The notes below the pieces were generated by a model. It had not been told where the DNA came from. It did no database searches and saw nothing but the letters and a program-made list of their open reading frames with translations. The position numbers and the translations under genes were made by a program. Shown in pieces: positions 9,082 to 18,083 of a stretch of DNA of 64,000 nt (position 1 is its first letter; every line of letters starts with the position of its first letter). This stretch comes from Bacteroides helcogenes P 36-108 (GTDB lineage: Bacteria; Bacteroidota; Bacteroidia; Bacteroidales; Bacteroidaceae), in NCBI RefSeq assembly GCF_000186225.1, contig NC_014933.1, positions 62,001 to 126,000 of the forward strand. Reading direction: 5' to 3'.

Positions 9082-10050
9082 TTATTTCATTTTGAATTCC
9101 TCTGTCAGCCGGAAACCACGCAACAATTCATCCGTTCTCAAGCGCTTCTTGCCAGGAAGCTGAAGAGTACGAATGCCGATAAATCCGTCTGTAGCGGCAA
9201 CTCGAATATACGTCTTTTCGTCCGTCTGCAAAATACCGGGAACAAGCTGATGGGTAATTTCCATTTTTTCCGTTTCAAACACTTTAACCACCACAGTTTC
9301 GCCATCAGGTTGAATCAGCTCGGTCCAAGCAGCGGGATAGGGAGAAAGGCCACGGATAAAGTCATAGATACGCTTCACCGGTTGGTTCCAGTCTATCCTG
9401 CAAGTCTCCTTGAAAATCTTTGGAGCCGGACGCAGGTCACCCGCCACAGCCATCTCCTCTTGTGGAATCCCCTTTACCGAGCCATCAAGGATAGCCTCCA
9501 CTGTTTCAAGCACCAGACGCCCGCCCAGCAGCATCAGCTTGTCATGCACAATACCCACATCGTCAGTGTCTGCTATGGGCACATGCACTTGTCGAATTAC
9601 TTCTCCCGTATCAATCTCATGCTTCAGGAAGAAAGTCGTGATTCCCGTTTCCGTATCACCATTGATTACCGCCCAATTGATGGGAGCAGCCCCCCGATAT
9701 TGCGGCAACAAAGAAGCGTGCAGATTAAATGTACCCAAACGGGGCATGTTCCAGACTACTTCGGGCAACATGCGGAAAGCTACCACTATCTGCAGATCAG
9801 CTTTCCAAGCGCGCAAAGCTTCCACAAAAGCCTCATCCTTCAATTTCTCCGGCTGAAGCAACGGCAAATCATGATCCAGCGCATACTGCTTCACCGGTGA
9901 GAATTGAAGCCTGTGCCCGCGTCCGGCAGGTTTATCGGGCATCGTGATGACCCCCACTACATTATAGCCACCTTCCACCAGGCAACGAAGGGACTCAACC
10001 GCAAAATCGGGAGTACCCATATAAACGATCCTTAGATCTTCTTTCTTCAT
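9082..10050 (-). CDS. fmt: Methionyl-tRNA formyltransferase
   Basis: The protein has 322 residues from the ATG at 10050 (MKKEDLRIVYMGTPDFAV); the frame extends upstream to 10071, but the extra residues do not fit the family. It formylates Met-tRNAfMet from 10-formyl-tetrahydrofolate. Visible are the GTPDFAV start, the substrate loop MPDKPAGRG, NLHASLLPQYRGAAPINWAVINGDTETGIT with the catalytic Asn-His, the downstream Asp (HEIDTGEVI) and the C-terminal tRNA-binding OB-like domain. It lies between the CLC channel gene and rpe on the same strand. No def gene is adjacent. Confidence 0.97.
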   Translation of the reverse strand: MKKEDLRIVYMGTPDFAVESLRCLVEGGYNVVGVITMPDKPAGRGHRLQFSPVKQYALDHDLPLLQPEKLKDEAFVEALRAWKADLQIVVAFRMLPEVVWNMPRLGTFNLHASLLPQYRGAAPINWAVINGDTETGITTFFLKHEIDTGEVIRQVHVPIADTDDVGIVHDKLMLLGGRLVLETVEAILDGSVKGIPQEEMAVAGDLRPAPKIFKETCRIDWNQPVKRIYDFIRGLSPYPAAWTELIQPDGETVVVKVFETEKMEITHQLVPGILQTDEKTYIRVAATDGFIGIRTLQLPGKKRLRTDELLRGFRLTEEFKMK

Positions 10051-10174
10051 TATTTCTGATTTTAATATCATACCTTAAACAGATAAAGATGAAAGCCTTT
10101 TAATACCAACAAAGATTACGACTCTACCCTACAACATCCACCAATGAAGTAGCATAAAGAATAATCCGTATTGC

Positions 10175-11977
10175 TTACTCATCCGAGAAATGTACCAGCA
10201 CCTCGCGATATGAATTAAAGATTTTCGATTTAGACACGAAGCCAAGATATTTGTTTTCCGCGTTCACTACCGGCAGATTCCATGCCTTCGTGTCATCGAA
10301 AGTACGCATCACCTGCTCCATGCTATCCGTATCATAGAGCCGTGCCGGAACCGAGGTCATCAGTTTACCCACTGTAAAACGATGGTACAACTCCTGACGA
10401 AACATGATGTTGCGAATGTCATCCAGCAAAACGACCCCTATCAGCACTCCCGCCTTGTCCGTCACGGGAAACACATTGCGATGGGAAGCGGAAATAGCCT
10501 TCACCAGCCCACCTAAATCCATCTCCGGATGCACAGTCACAAAGTCCTTCTCTACCACATTCTCCACCTTCATCAACGTAAGCACGGCCTTGTCTTTATG
10601 GTGTGTCAGCAACTCACCTTTCTTTGCCAAACGCATGGAATAAATGCTATGGGGCTCGAAAACTATAATAGTAAGGTAGGAACTGACCGAAACAATCATC
10701 AATGGCAAAAAGAGGTCATACCCTCCGGTCAGCTCGGCTATCAGAAAAACACCTGTCAACGGAGCATGCATCACACCACTCATAACCCCCGCCATACCCA
10801 TCAGGGCAAAATTCTTCTCCGGCAAGAAGGCAGTCATCTCAAACTCATTGCTGAAATGCGAAAAGACAAACCCGGCAATGCAGCCCAGATACAATGAAGG
10901 GGCAAAAATACCGCCGCAACCGCCGCCGCCATTCGTAGCACTCGAAGCAAATACTTTGAACAGGACAATCAGCATCAGATAAAGCAGCAACAAATTGCCA
11001 TGCCCGTAAAAGAAGGAGTTATTCATCACCGTATCCCATTCGGCATTGCTCACACCATTCAGCAACAATTCTATCGTATCGTACCCTTCACCATACAGAG
11101 GAGGGAAAAGGAAAATAAGAATACTCAGCATCATACCGCCCAGTAGCAATTTCTTGTAGGGAGTTTTCAACTTGCCGAACACACCTTCCACAGAATTCAT
11201 GGCACGGGTAAAATAAAGCGAAACCAATCCGCAGAAAATACCCAGCATAATGACATACGGGATGCGTTCCAACTCAAAAGCCTGATCCAAATGGAACTTA
11301 AACATGGCATCCGTTCCTGTAACAATGTATGAAACGGTTGCCGCCGTCACAGCAGAAATCAGCAACGGAAGCAGGGATGACATTGTCAGGTCTATCATCA
11401 ATACTTCCAGCGTAAAAACCAAGCCAGCAATCGGCGCCTTAAAGATACCGGAAACAGCACCGGCCGCACCGCAACCCACCAGCAGCATCAGCGTGCGGTG
11501 TTCCATCTTGAAAACACTTCCCAAATTGGAACCGATAGCCGATCCTGTCAACACAATCGGAGCCTCTGCTCCTACCGAACCACCGAAACCGATCGTAATG
11601 GAACTGGCAATGATAGACGACCACGTATTATGGCGTTTGATACGCCCCTGTCTTCGGGATATGGCATACAGAATCTTGGTAACTCCGTGACTGATATCAT
11701 CTTTCACAACGTAGCGTACAAACAATCCCGCCAAAAAGATACCTACCACCGGATAAACCAGATAAAGATAATTGGCTTCCGTTGTATTAAAGTTCTCTGT
11801 CAGGAAATTCTGAATCCAATGTATGATAACCTTCAATATCAATGCGGCAAATGCCGTAAAGATACCTACCAGAAAACTGAGAATCAGAATAAACTGCTTT
11901 TCCTTTATCTTCTTTTCACGCCAAATGATGAAGCGCTGCAATAAACTTCTCTTTTCCCCTGCCATCTTTCCCTTCAT
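10175..11977 (-). CDS. CLC-family chloride channel/transporter with two CBS domains
   Basis: The protein has 600 residues: a soluble N-terminus (1-30), about ten or more membrane helices (about 30-440) and a C-terminal pair of CBS domains (about 460-600). CLC selectivity motifs are visible as GGSVGAEAP near residue 132 (the GxEGP equivalent, with the gating Glu kept) and GGIFAP near 355 (GxFxP). GGGGCGG just before the latter is typical. CLC proteins carry chloride as channels or as proton antiporters; which of the two cannot be told here. CBS domains usually bind adenine nucleotides and regulate the pore. Its start overlaps the stop of the Sua5/YrdC gene by 4 bp, so the two are co-translated. 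Confidence 0.93.
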   Translation of the reverse strand: MKGKMAGEKRSLLQRFIIWREKKIKEKQFILILSFLVGIFTAFAALILKVIIHWIQNFLTENFNTTEANYLYLVYPVVGIFLAGLFVRYVVKDDISHGVTKILYAISRRQGRIKRHNTWSSIIASSITIGFGGSVGAEAPIVLTGSAIGSNLGSVFKMEHRTLMLLVGCGAAGAVSGIFKAPIAGLVFTLEVLMIDLTMSSLLPLLISAVTAATVSYIVTGTDAMFKFHLDQAFELERIPYVIMLGIFCGLVSLYFTRAMNSVEGVFGKLKTPYKKLLLGGMMLSILIFLFPPLYGEGYDTIELLLNGVSNAEWDTVMNNSFFYGHGNLLLLYLMLIVLFKVFASSATNGGGGCGGIFAPSLYLGCIAGFVFSHFSNEFEMTAFLPEKNFALMGMAGVMSGVMHAPLTGVFLIAELTGGYDLFLPLMIVSVSSYLTIIVFEPHSIYSMRLAKKGELLTHHKDKAVLTLMKVENVVEKDFVTVHPEMDLGGLVKAISASHRNVFPVTDKAGVLIGVVLLDDIRNIMFRQELYHRFTVGKLMTSVPARLYDTDSMEQVMRTFDDTKAWNLPVVNAENKYLGFVSKSKIFNSYREVLVHFSDE

Positions 11978-12537
11978 TCACGAATAATCTTGATAACGCC
12001 TCCCTTATCCAATTTTATAATACTGGATGGCTTCGGATGTCCCATTTCTTCTTGACGATACTTTACAATATAATCGACCGCCGACTTTATATCTTCGGTT
12101 ATTTCACAGAAGCTACCCGGTGAAGGTTGTCCGCTTACATTAGCCGAAGTAGAGACTATCGCTTTGCGGAACTGCCGGCAAAGCCGTTTTGAGAATTCCT
12201 CATTGGTCACACGGATTCCTACACTGCCATCCTCGGCCAGCAAATTGGAAGCCAGATTGCGCGCTCCCGAATAAATAACAGTAAGAGGCTTGTCCGCCAG
12301 ATCAATCAAATCCCAGGCAATCTCCGGTACATCCTGAACATAGAAATCCACCTTTACCGAAGAATCTACCAACACCAACATCGCCTTGCTGTCCGACCGT
12401 TGCTTGATTTCATACACACGGCGCACCGCATCTTCATTGGTAGCGTCACAACCTATCCCCCAAATTGTATCGGTGGGATACAAAATAATCCCACCTTCAC
12501 TCATCACCTGACAAGCTTTTTTAATGTCTTCTATCAT
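11974..12537 (-). CDS. Sua5/YciO/YrdC-family protein, likely threonylcarbamoyl-AMP synthase
   Basis: The protein has 187 residues from the ATG at 12537. The frame reaches a GTG at 12567, but a TAATTTTG promoter box at 12576-12569 places the transcript start near 12562, downstream of that GTG, which supports 12537. The family makes threonylcarbamoyl-AMP from Thr, bicarbonate and ATP for the t6A37 modification of tRNA. Visible are YPTDTIWGIGCDA, the KQRSDSKAML basic stretch, GSVGIRV and STSANVSGQPSPG. It lacks the C-terminal Sua5 domain, so it is of the short TsaC/YrdC/YwlC type. YciO-like paralogues with another role exist, so the exact function is not certain. Confidence 0.85.
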   Translation of the reverse strand: MIEDIKKACQVMSEGGIILYPTDTIWGIGCDATNEDAVRRVYEIKQRSDSKAMLVLVDSSVKVDFYVQDVPEIAWDLIDLADKPLTVIYSGARNLASNLLAEDGSVGIRVTNEEFSKRLCRQFRKAIVSTSANVSGQPSPGSFCEITEDIKSAVDYIVKYRQEEMGHPKPSSIIKLDKGGVIKIIRE

Positions 12538-12568
12538 TTCTTGATGTATAAATACAGTGATTAACACG

Positions 12569-12598
12569 CAAAATTAGTAATTTCGCACCGATAACAAA
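12569..12598 (-). promoter_or_regulatory. Promoter for the Sua5/YrdC-clc operon
   Basis: The minus strand reads TAATTTTG (12576-12569), a full minus-7 match. A TTTG at 12598-12595 lies 18 bp upstream, one base short of the usual spacing. It gives a leader of about 25 nt to the ATG at 12537 and lies in the divergent gap with the thioesterase gene. Confidence 0.55.
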
Positions 12599-12617
12599 CA
12601 AAGTTGAAGACAAAACA

Positions 12618-13058
12618 ATGAAAGAGATTCAATTTAACCACACACTGCCCATACAACTACGTTTCAATGATGTCGATAAATTCGGGCATGTAAACAATAC
12701 AGTTTACTTTTCTTTTTGTGATTTAGGAAAGACCGAATATTTCGCTTCCGTATGCCCGGATGTTAATTGGGAAAAAGACGGCATAGTCGTCGTCCACATC
12801 GAAGCCGATTTTCTCGCCCAGATCTACGGTTCGGATCCTATCGCCATACAGACTGCTGTCACAGAGATAGGGACCAAGAGTTTTCACCTCGCCCAAAGGG
12901 TAGTCAATACGGAAACAAAAGAAGTGAAATGTACATGTACCTCCGTCATGGTCACCTACGACCTGATTAAGCATGAATCTAAGCCATTGACAGACAAGTG
13001 GATCGAAGCAATCTGCAAGTTTGAGGGAAAAGATTTGAGAAAGCATCAATTAGGATAA
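12618..13058 (+). CDS. Acyl-CoA thioesterase, 4HBT hotdog family
   Basis: The protein has 146 residues, normal for the 4-hydroxybenzoyl-CoA thioesterase/YbgC-type hotdog fold. The family mark is RFNDVDKFGHVNNTVYFSF near residues 15-33, with the catalytic Asp and the HVNN turn. These enzymes hydrolyse acyl-CoA or acyl-ACP thioesters in the cytosol; the acyl chain cannot be predicted. It is divergent from the Sua5/YrdC gene and ends 55 bp before the AraC-type regulator. Confidence 0.88.
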   Translation: MKEIQFNHTLPIQLRFNDVDKFGHVNNTVYFSFCDLGKTEYFASVCPDVNWEKDGIVVVHIEADFLAQIYGSDPIAIQTAVTEIGTKSFHLAQRVVNTETKEVKCTCTSVMVTYDLIKHESKPLTDKWIEAICKFEGKDLRKHQLG

Positions 13059-13073
13059 TAAAGAAATAAAAGC

Positions 13074-13081
13074 TATATTTG
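13074..13081 (+). promoter_or_regulatory. Minus-7 box for the AraC-type regulator
   Basis: TATATTTG matches TAnnTTTG exactly, with only a weak TTAG 20 bp upstream. Transcription would begin near 13088. That leaves 26 nt to the ATG at 13114 but only 8 nt to the TTG at 13096, so it helps choose the start. Confidence 0.5.
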
Positions 13082-13113
13082 TATCTATAACGACTTTGAT
13101 TCTATCAACCATC

Positions 13114-14298
13114 ATGATCCGATTAATACTGTTGACAGACTTTACAGAATCCTTCTCATACAACCTATTGAAAGGTGTGTTGGCCTACTCAAAAAGTCAC
13201 GAGCCATGGGTTGTATGCCGGATGCCGCCTTCTTACAAACTGACTTATGGTATGGAAGGAGTACTGAAATGGGCAAAAGCCTGGCAGGCTGATGCCATTA
13301 TCGGCAGATTTGACAACAACGACAATGTAGAGTTGTTCCGTAAGCATGGAATCATAGCAATTGCGCAAGATTATAAATCGAGATTCAAGAGTATTCCCAA
13401 TATTACCGGTGATTACCGCAAAAGCGGCAAAATGGCGGCAGAGTTCTTCATAAGCAAAGGATTCCAACATTTTGCCTTTTACGGTTATCGTGATGCAGTG
13501 TGGTCGCAGGAACGTTGTGAAGGATTTTATGAATGTATAGCCGCACAAGGGTTCGGAGACAATTTCCATGCTTATCAGGAACAGTCTCTCGATGATTTAT
13601 GGTTTTATGAAGCTCCCCCTTTGCTGACATGGCTGAAATCCTTGCCACAACCCACAGCACTTATGGCTTGTGACGACAATCAAGGAAACCGCATAACGGA
13701 AATCTGCAAAGTCAACAATATCAGAGTTCCCGACAGAATAGCAATATTAGGAGTTGACAATGACGAAATAATTTGCAACCTTTCCGATCCTCCTTTATCC
13801 AGTATCAGCCACAATATCGCACGGGGTGGTTTTGAAGCGGCAGAATTAATCAATCATTTACTGAATGACGAAGATAGCAGTCATCAAAATATCCAAGACG
13901 TAGTGATCCAACCGATCAATATAGTAAACCGGCTCTCTACCGATTTCTACTCTACTGCCGATGCATATATTCATACGGCCTTGAAATATATTCACCAGAA
14001 CATAGCCGCTGACATCACGGTGACAGACATTGTCAAACAAGTACCCCTGTCACGCCGATTATTGGAAATCCGCTTCAAGCAAGTCACACAACAATCCATC
14101 CACAAATACATATTCAACCTGAGGATGGAACGCTTTGCCCAATTATTGCTGGCCAGTGATGCACCTATTGCAGATGTAGCGGAACAGGTTGGAATAAGCA
14201 ATCTGAAAAACCTGTCCCGCCAATTTAAACTCTTAAAAAAAGTTTCTCCCAATGAATACAGAAAGAAACATCAAATGATAAACCACAACTTACGTTAA
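13114..14298 (+). CDS. XylR-like AraC-family regulator with a LacI/periplasmic-binding sensor domain
   Basis: The protein has 394 residues. The N-terminal part (about 1-270) is a periplasmic-binding-protein-like sensor of the LacI/XylR type: LLTDFTESFSYNLLKGVLAY, a middle segment ending HFAFYGY, and ALMACDDNQGNRI followed by ILGVDNDEIICN, the usual effector-domain marks. The C-terminus (about 290-385) is an AraC double helix-turn-helix with HQNIAADITVTDIVKQ and the second helix pair ending in SPNEYRKK. E. coli XylR is the best-known member; it binds a sugar and two direct-repeat half-sites 21 bp apart. The gene converges on the eleven-gene PUL (stop codons at 14298 and 14300) and is the best local candidate to read the 21-bp-spaced TGCGC pairs there. 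The frame has an upstream TTG start at 13096, which I reject on promoter position. Confidence 0.88.
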   Translation: MIRLILLTDFTESFSYNLLKGVLAYSKSHEPWVVCRMPPSYKLTYGMEGVLKWAKAWQADAIIGRFDNNDNVELFRKHGIIAIAQDYKSRFKSIPNITGDYRKSGKMAAEFFISKGFQHFAFYGYRDAVWSQERCEGFYECIAAQGFGDNFHAYQEQSLDDLWFYEAPPLLTWLKSLPQPTALMACDDNQGNRITEICKVNNIRVPDRIAILGVDNDEIICNLSDPPLSSISHNIARGGFEAAELINHLLNDEDSSHQNIQDVVIQPINIVNRLSTDFYSTADAYIHTALKYIHQNIAADITVTDIVKQVPLSRRLLEIRFKQVTQQSIHKYIFNLRMERFAQLLLASDAPIADVAEQVGISNLKNLSRQFKLLKKVSPNEYRKKHQMINHNLR

Positions 14299-14299
14299 A

Positions 14300-15748
14300 T
14301 CACTCCGGCAAAAACAACATGTCATCCGGCAAAGGAGTTTCCGGAATATCCCGCCCGGAATATCCGACCTCCAATTCCTGTCCCATATAATCTTCAAAAT
14401 ACAGCAGGCGCAACTCATGGAATCCTTTTTCAAGTGCTATCTTTCCTTCGGCACGACGTCCACTATGTCCTCCGTCATTATCAACCACTGATTTTCCGTC
14501 TATATAAAGCACAGAGCCATCATCAGAAAATGTATAGAAGCGATATACACCTTTCTCAGTAATATCCAGCAACGCACGAAATTCATAGGCAAAATGATCT
14601 GCAACAGGAGTCTCTTTGATTGAGAAATTCTTCATTACACCCTCGTTTATTTTTTTACAAGAGGCGATGTCGGCAACGTGCTTACACTTTCCTTCATAAT
14701 AAGTATATGCTGTTCCGTGTTTGCCGGAAGCCACTCTCAATGCCGGCAAATAAGTCATGTTCCGTTCCTCTTCGGAGTTCAGTCCCGATGGATAATAATA
14801 AGAGACCTCCCGTCCTGAAGGTGTAGCAATCCAGGTATCAAACTTGAATTTACCTTCAAACAACTCAATGATACGTGCCCCCCTCGTCAATGTTCCATAA
14901 GCATCTGCTCCCGTTACCCTTCCGTAGCCAAGCGCTATTCCCTTGTTTATGCCGATATAGTCATTATCGTGATCATGCCCTGCAAATACACCCATAACAT
15001 CTTTCATCTCGATGATTGCAGCGAACATTCCGGAATTTATGTCCGATGAGGCCACTCCTCCCTCTCTGTCATTCCCATAAGTCTTTCCATCCTTCCTGAT
15101 ATCCTCATATTCAATAAGAGGAATATGAAAGAATGCCAAGGCAGGTATGGGATTCCCGCCGTTTTTTTCTGTAAAACGGGCACTCTGCCTGCGATACCAG
15201 TCTATCTGATCGAAATGAATCCAATCATAAGCTCCATAAAGTTTATTGGACTGATAGTCATTTGAATCCATGCAATAAAGTAGAGCCTGTATTTTTTCTT
15301 TCTCTTTTGTACCGTAAACAGGAATTATGCAATTGCCACATCCCATAATGTCCTCCGGCCCTTTTGTACCTACATAATAAGGAGATTGGAGCAGTAAATC
15401 GTAAATATCATCCTTCGCCATATATTCTGCATCATGATTTCCCATAGTCACGACAAAAGGTACTTTGGCATTATTGAAAATACCGATTACAGCCTTCCAA
15501 CCTTCAATGGCGGGGGATTCTGTCACCACATCTCCACTCAAGATAGCGATATCAGGATGCTCCGCATTTAAGACAGCACGGATGGTGGCCTCTGTCTCGG
15601 CACACTTTGAAGATTGCGGTGTCCAATGTAAATCCGTAAACTGGGCTACTTTAAATTTTCCGTTTTTAAAAGCAAATGCTTCCTGTGCAAAAGCAGTTGT
15701 TGATGCACAACTCAACAATACAAATAAAAGGATAACTATTTTCTTCAT
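14300..15748 (-). CDS. Exported calcineurin-like metallophosphoesterase with C-terminal PA14-like module
   Basis: The protein has 482 residues from the ATG at 15748, which starts a signal peptide; LLSC14 could make it a lipoprotein. The phosphoesterase domain (about 30-330) carries the five metal motifs in order: FTDLH (D39, H41), LSGDVV, GNHD, FFHIPL and GHDHD. The last 130 residues form a PA14-like module with YTFSDDGSVLYIDGKSVVDN-type sequence, closely resembling the end of the GH92 protein in the same operon. The family cleaves phosphomonoesters or phosphodiesters. In this PUL, removal of a phosphoethanolamine or other phosphodiester cap from a mannan-like glycan would fit, but that is inference. 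It is the last gene of the operon, 13 bp after the GH20 gene. Confidence 0.88.
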   Translation of the reverse strand: MKKIVILLFVLLSCASTTAFAQEAFAFKNGKFKVAQFTDLHWTPQSSKCAETEATIRAVLNAEHPDIAILSGDVVTESPAIEGWKAVIGIFNNAKVPFVVTMGNHDAEYMAKDDIYDLLLQSPYYVGTKGPEDIMGCGNCIIPVYGTKEKEKIQALLYCMDSNDYQSNKLYGAYDWIHFDQIDWYRRQSARFTEKNGGNPIPALAFFHIPLIEYEDIRKDGKTYGNDREGGVASSDINSGMFAAIIEMKDVMGVFAGHDHDNDYIGINKGIALGYGRVTGADAYGTLTRGARIIELFEGKFKFDTWIATPSGREVSYYYPSGLNSEEERNMTYLPALRVASGKHGTAYTYYEGKCKHVADIASCKKINEGVMKNFSIKETPVADHFAYEFRALLDITEKGVYRFYTFSDDGSVLYIDGKSVVDNDGGHSGRRAEGKIALEKGFHELRLLYFEDYMGQELEVGYSGRDIPETPLPDDMLFLPE

Positions 15749-15761
15749 GATTTTTAAAATT

Positions 15762-18083
15762 CTAATATATTTCCACCTCATCTATCGCCAGTTCGCTCTG
15801 TTGTCCTTCACTATAATACCCTTCAGGACACAAACCGCCACCTAATAACTCCAAGCGCACAAACACCGCCTGTATCTCTGGGAAGGAAAGAGAGACAGGA
15901 AAACGTGTACCTTCCGTCAAGGTAAAATCATAAGTCGGATTTTTCTTGCCTACCGGAACAAATGTTTTCCCATCCATTGAAACAGAAACGCTAAATGCCC
16001 TTATCGGCCAGATTGCATTCAAAGGACGCCACAAAGAAGAAAGCGCCACCTTTTGAATGTACTGCGGCTTCTTCATTTCCACAACTATCTGTACGCTGTC
16101 CTGATAGAAACTGATCCAACGGCGCATGTCATGAGCATATCCGCACCGCCCGTCAGTCAGTCCGAATCCCTTATTCAAATGTTCCCACCCCGCTTCCGGA
16201 TTGCATTCATACTTGCAGCCGGTTGCCTTATTCACCACAAAGCCTTTACAGGTTACCTTGCCCAAGGCCTTTCCCGCCTTATAAACGGCTGCATAAACTA
16301 TTGCATCTTCGCCCAGACGTATCGGTTCCTTATAGATAAGAGATTCAACCGTTACTGTAGAGTCATTGATAGCATAATGAATCTCAGTATCAGGACAGAA
16401 GGTTTGCAAAGTCACCTCATAAACCTGTCTCGAATCATTCCATGCACCCGTCTGATTCACTTCATAAAAATTACGGCAAGCATTTATTTTATAATAATCC
16501 AATCTTCTGAATTCTTTATCCAATCTGTGGGCAAACGACTTAAAATCCTTCTTTTCCGGCTGTGTCCACTGCACTTCGGCCATTGCCAGCAAACGAGGAA
16601 AAGCCATGTATTCAAAATACTCAGGAGTACGGATATATTCTCCCCAAACATTAGCCTGCACTCCGATTATATAAGACTGCTCCTCAGGAGTCAGCCCGAC
16701 AGGTAGGGGGTTATAGGCATACACAGTATCCAGCGGCAGAAAACCGCCAATAGCCAATGGCGCAAACTCCGGGCTTTCCTGATAATGGTCAAAATAGCAT
16801 TTCCCACCGGGAGTCATTATAACCTTATGCTTTTGGCGGGCAGCTTCAATGCCTCCTTCTTCCCCACGCCATGACATAACCGTAGCATTAGGAGCAAGCC
16901 CTCCTTCCAAGATTTCGTCCCATCCGATAATACTGCGGCCTCTATCATTAACAAAGCGCTCTATCCGATGAATAAACCAACTCTGCAAGGCCGTCTCATC
17001 AGACAATCCTTCCTGTTTCATCAGCATCTGGCAGTGAGTACATGCTTTCCATGCCTTTTTCGGGCATTCATCTCCGCCGATATGGATGTAATGACTCGGA
17101 AAAAGCTCCATAACTTCTTTAAGGACATTTTCCAGAAAAATAAAAGTGTTTTCTTTAGGACAATACACTTCGTCAAAGACATCAAAATAATCACGTACTA
17201 CGTATTTCTTTCCCAAGCCACAAGAAAGTTCAGGATAAGCCGCCAAAGCTGCAGACGCATGTCCGGGCATTTCTATTTCGGGAATAACTGTGATAAAACG
17301 CTCTGAAGCATACTTCACAATTTCCTTGATGTCTTCTTGCGTGTAATATCCTCTCTGCGCCTCTCCATCGAAACGCCGCGGATAATAAAAATCGGAATGC
17401 CCTACCTGGGTTTGTTTACGATATGAGCCTATTTCAGTCAACTTCGGATATTTCTTTATTTCTATTCTCCAGCCCTGATCATCTGTCAGATGAAAATGAA
17501 ACTTATTCAACTTATAGAATGCCATCAAATCAAGAAACTTCATCACCTCTTCCTTTGGCTGAAAATTACGGCCGACATCCATCATGGCTCCGCGATATGA
17601 AAAGCGCGGAGCATCCTTTATGCTGACTGCCGGGATTCCAATTTTCCCTCCATACTTCCTGTCGGGATCATAAATATCCACAGGCATAAGCTGCAACAGA
17701 GACTGAACTCCGTAAAACAATCCTGTTGCCGTACTGTTAGAGCTGATTTTTATGCCATCAGGAGATACTTTCAGAATATAAGCCTCATCGGGAAGAGAAT
17801 TATCTATTGAAAAGCAAATATCGGCCAATCCGGATTGAGGAACATTCTTCAACGTGACCGAAGTGTTCTTCAACACATCCTTTAAATAGTGAAAAACTTT
17901 CATAGAAGCTTCTTCCGAGGAAACAGCCACTGTCTTTTCCCCCTGCAAAATGTATTCGCCCTGCAACGGTATTACCTCATCAGGTATAGGTATAATGCTA
18001 TAATTCTCCACGGAGTAAATTTTCTCTCCTCTACAAGAGAAAAAAAGAAATAAAGCAACGATTAACCAATAAACTCTTTTCAT
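15762..18083 (-). CDS. GH20 beta-N-acetylhexosaminidase lipoprotein
   Basis: The protein has 773 residues. A short lipoprotein signal (LFLFFSC17) leads into the GH20b-type N-terminal domain (about 30-150) and the GH20 TIM barrel (about 155-500). HIGGDECPK near residue 337 holds the catalytic Asp-Glu pair of substrate-assisted hydrolysis; DDQGWRIEIKKYPKLTEIG and EIEMPGHASAALAAYPEL are further family marks. Then come a chitobiase-C-like domain (IHYAINDSTVTVESLIY) and a discoidin-like domain (about 640-770, LSSLWRPLNAIWPIRAFSVS). It removes terminal beta-GlcNAc or beta-GalNAc. Its start overlaps the GH125 stop by 4 bp, so the two are co-translated. A beta-GalNAc branch on mannose exists in mammalian GPI anchors, and beta-GlcNAc in N-glycans. 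Confidence 0.94.
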   Translation of the reverse strand: MKRVYWLIVALFLFFSCRGEKIYSVENYSIIPIPDEVIPLQGEYILQGEKTVAVSSEEASMKVFHYLKDVLKNTSVTLKNVPQSGLADICFSIDNSLPDEAYILKVSPDGIKISSNSTATGLFYGVQSLLQLMPVDIYDPDRKYGGKIGIPAVSIKDAPRFSYRGAMMDVGRNFQPKEEVMKFLDLMAFYKLNKFHFHLTDDQGWRIEIKKYPKLTEIGSYRKQTQVGHSDFYYPRRFDGEAQRGYYTQEDIKEIVKYASERFITVIPEIEMPGHASAALAAYPELSCGLGKKYVVRDYFDVFDEVYCPKENTFIFLENVLKEVMELFPSHYIHIGGDECPKKAWKACTHCQMLMKQEGLSDETALQSWFIHRIERFVNDRGRSIIGWDEILEGGLAPNATVMSWRGEEGGIEAARQKHKVIMTPGGKCYFDHYQESPEFAPLAIGGFLPLDTVYAYNPLPVGLTPEEQSYIIGVQANVWGEYIRTPEYFEYMAFPRLLAMAEVQWTQPEKKDFKSFAHRLDKEFRRLDYYKINACRNFYEVNQTGAWNDSRQVYEVTLQTFCPDTEIHYAINDSTVTVESLIYKEPIRLGEDAIVYAAVYKAGKALGKVTCKGFVVNKATGCKYECNPEAGWEHLNKGFGLTDGRCGYAHDMRRWISFYQDSVQIVVEMKKPQYIQKVALSSLWRPLNAIWPIRAFSVSVSMDGKTFVPVGKKNPTYDFTLTEGTRFPVSLSFPEIQAVFVRLELLGGGLCPEGYYSEGQQSELAIDEVEIY

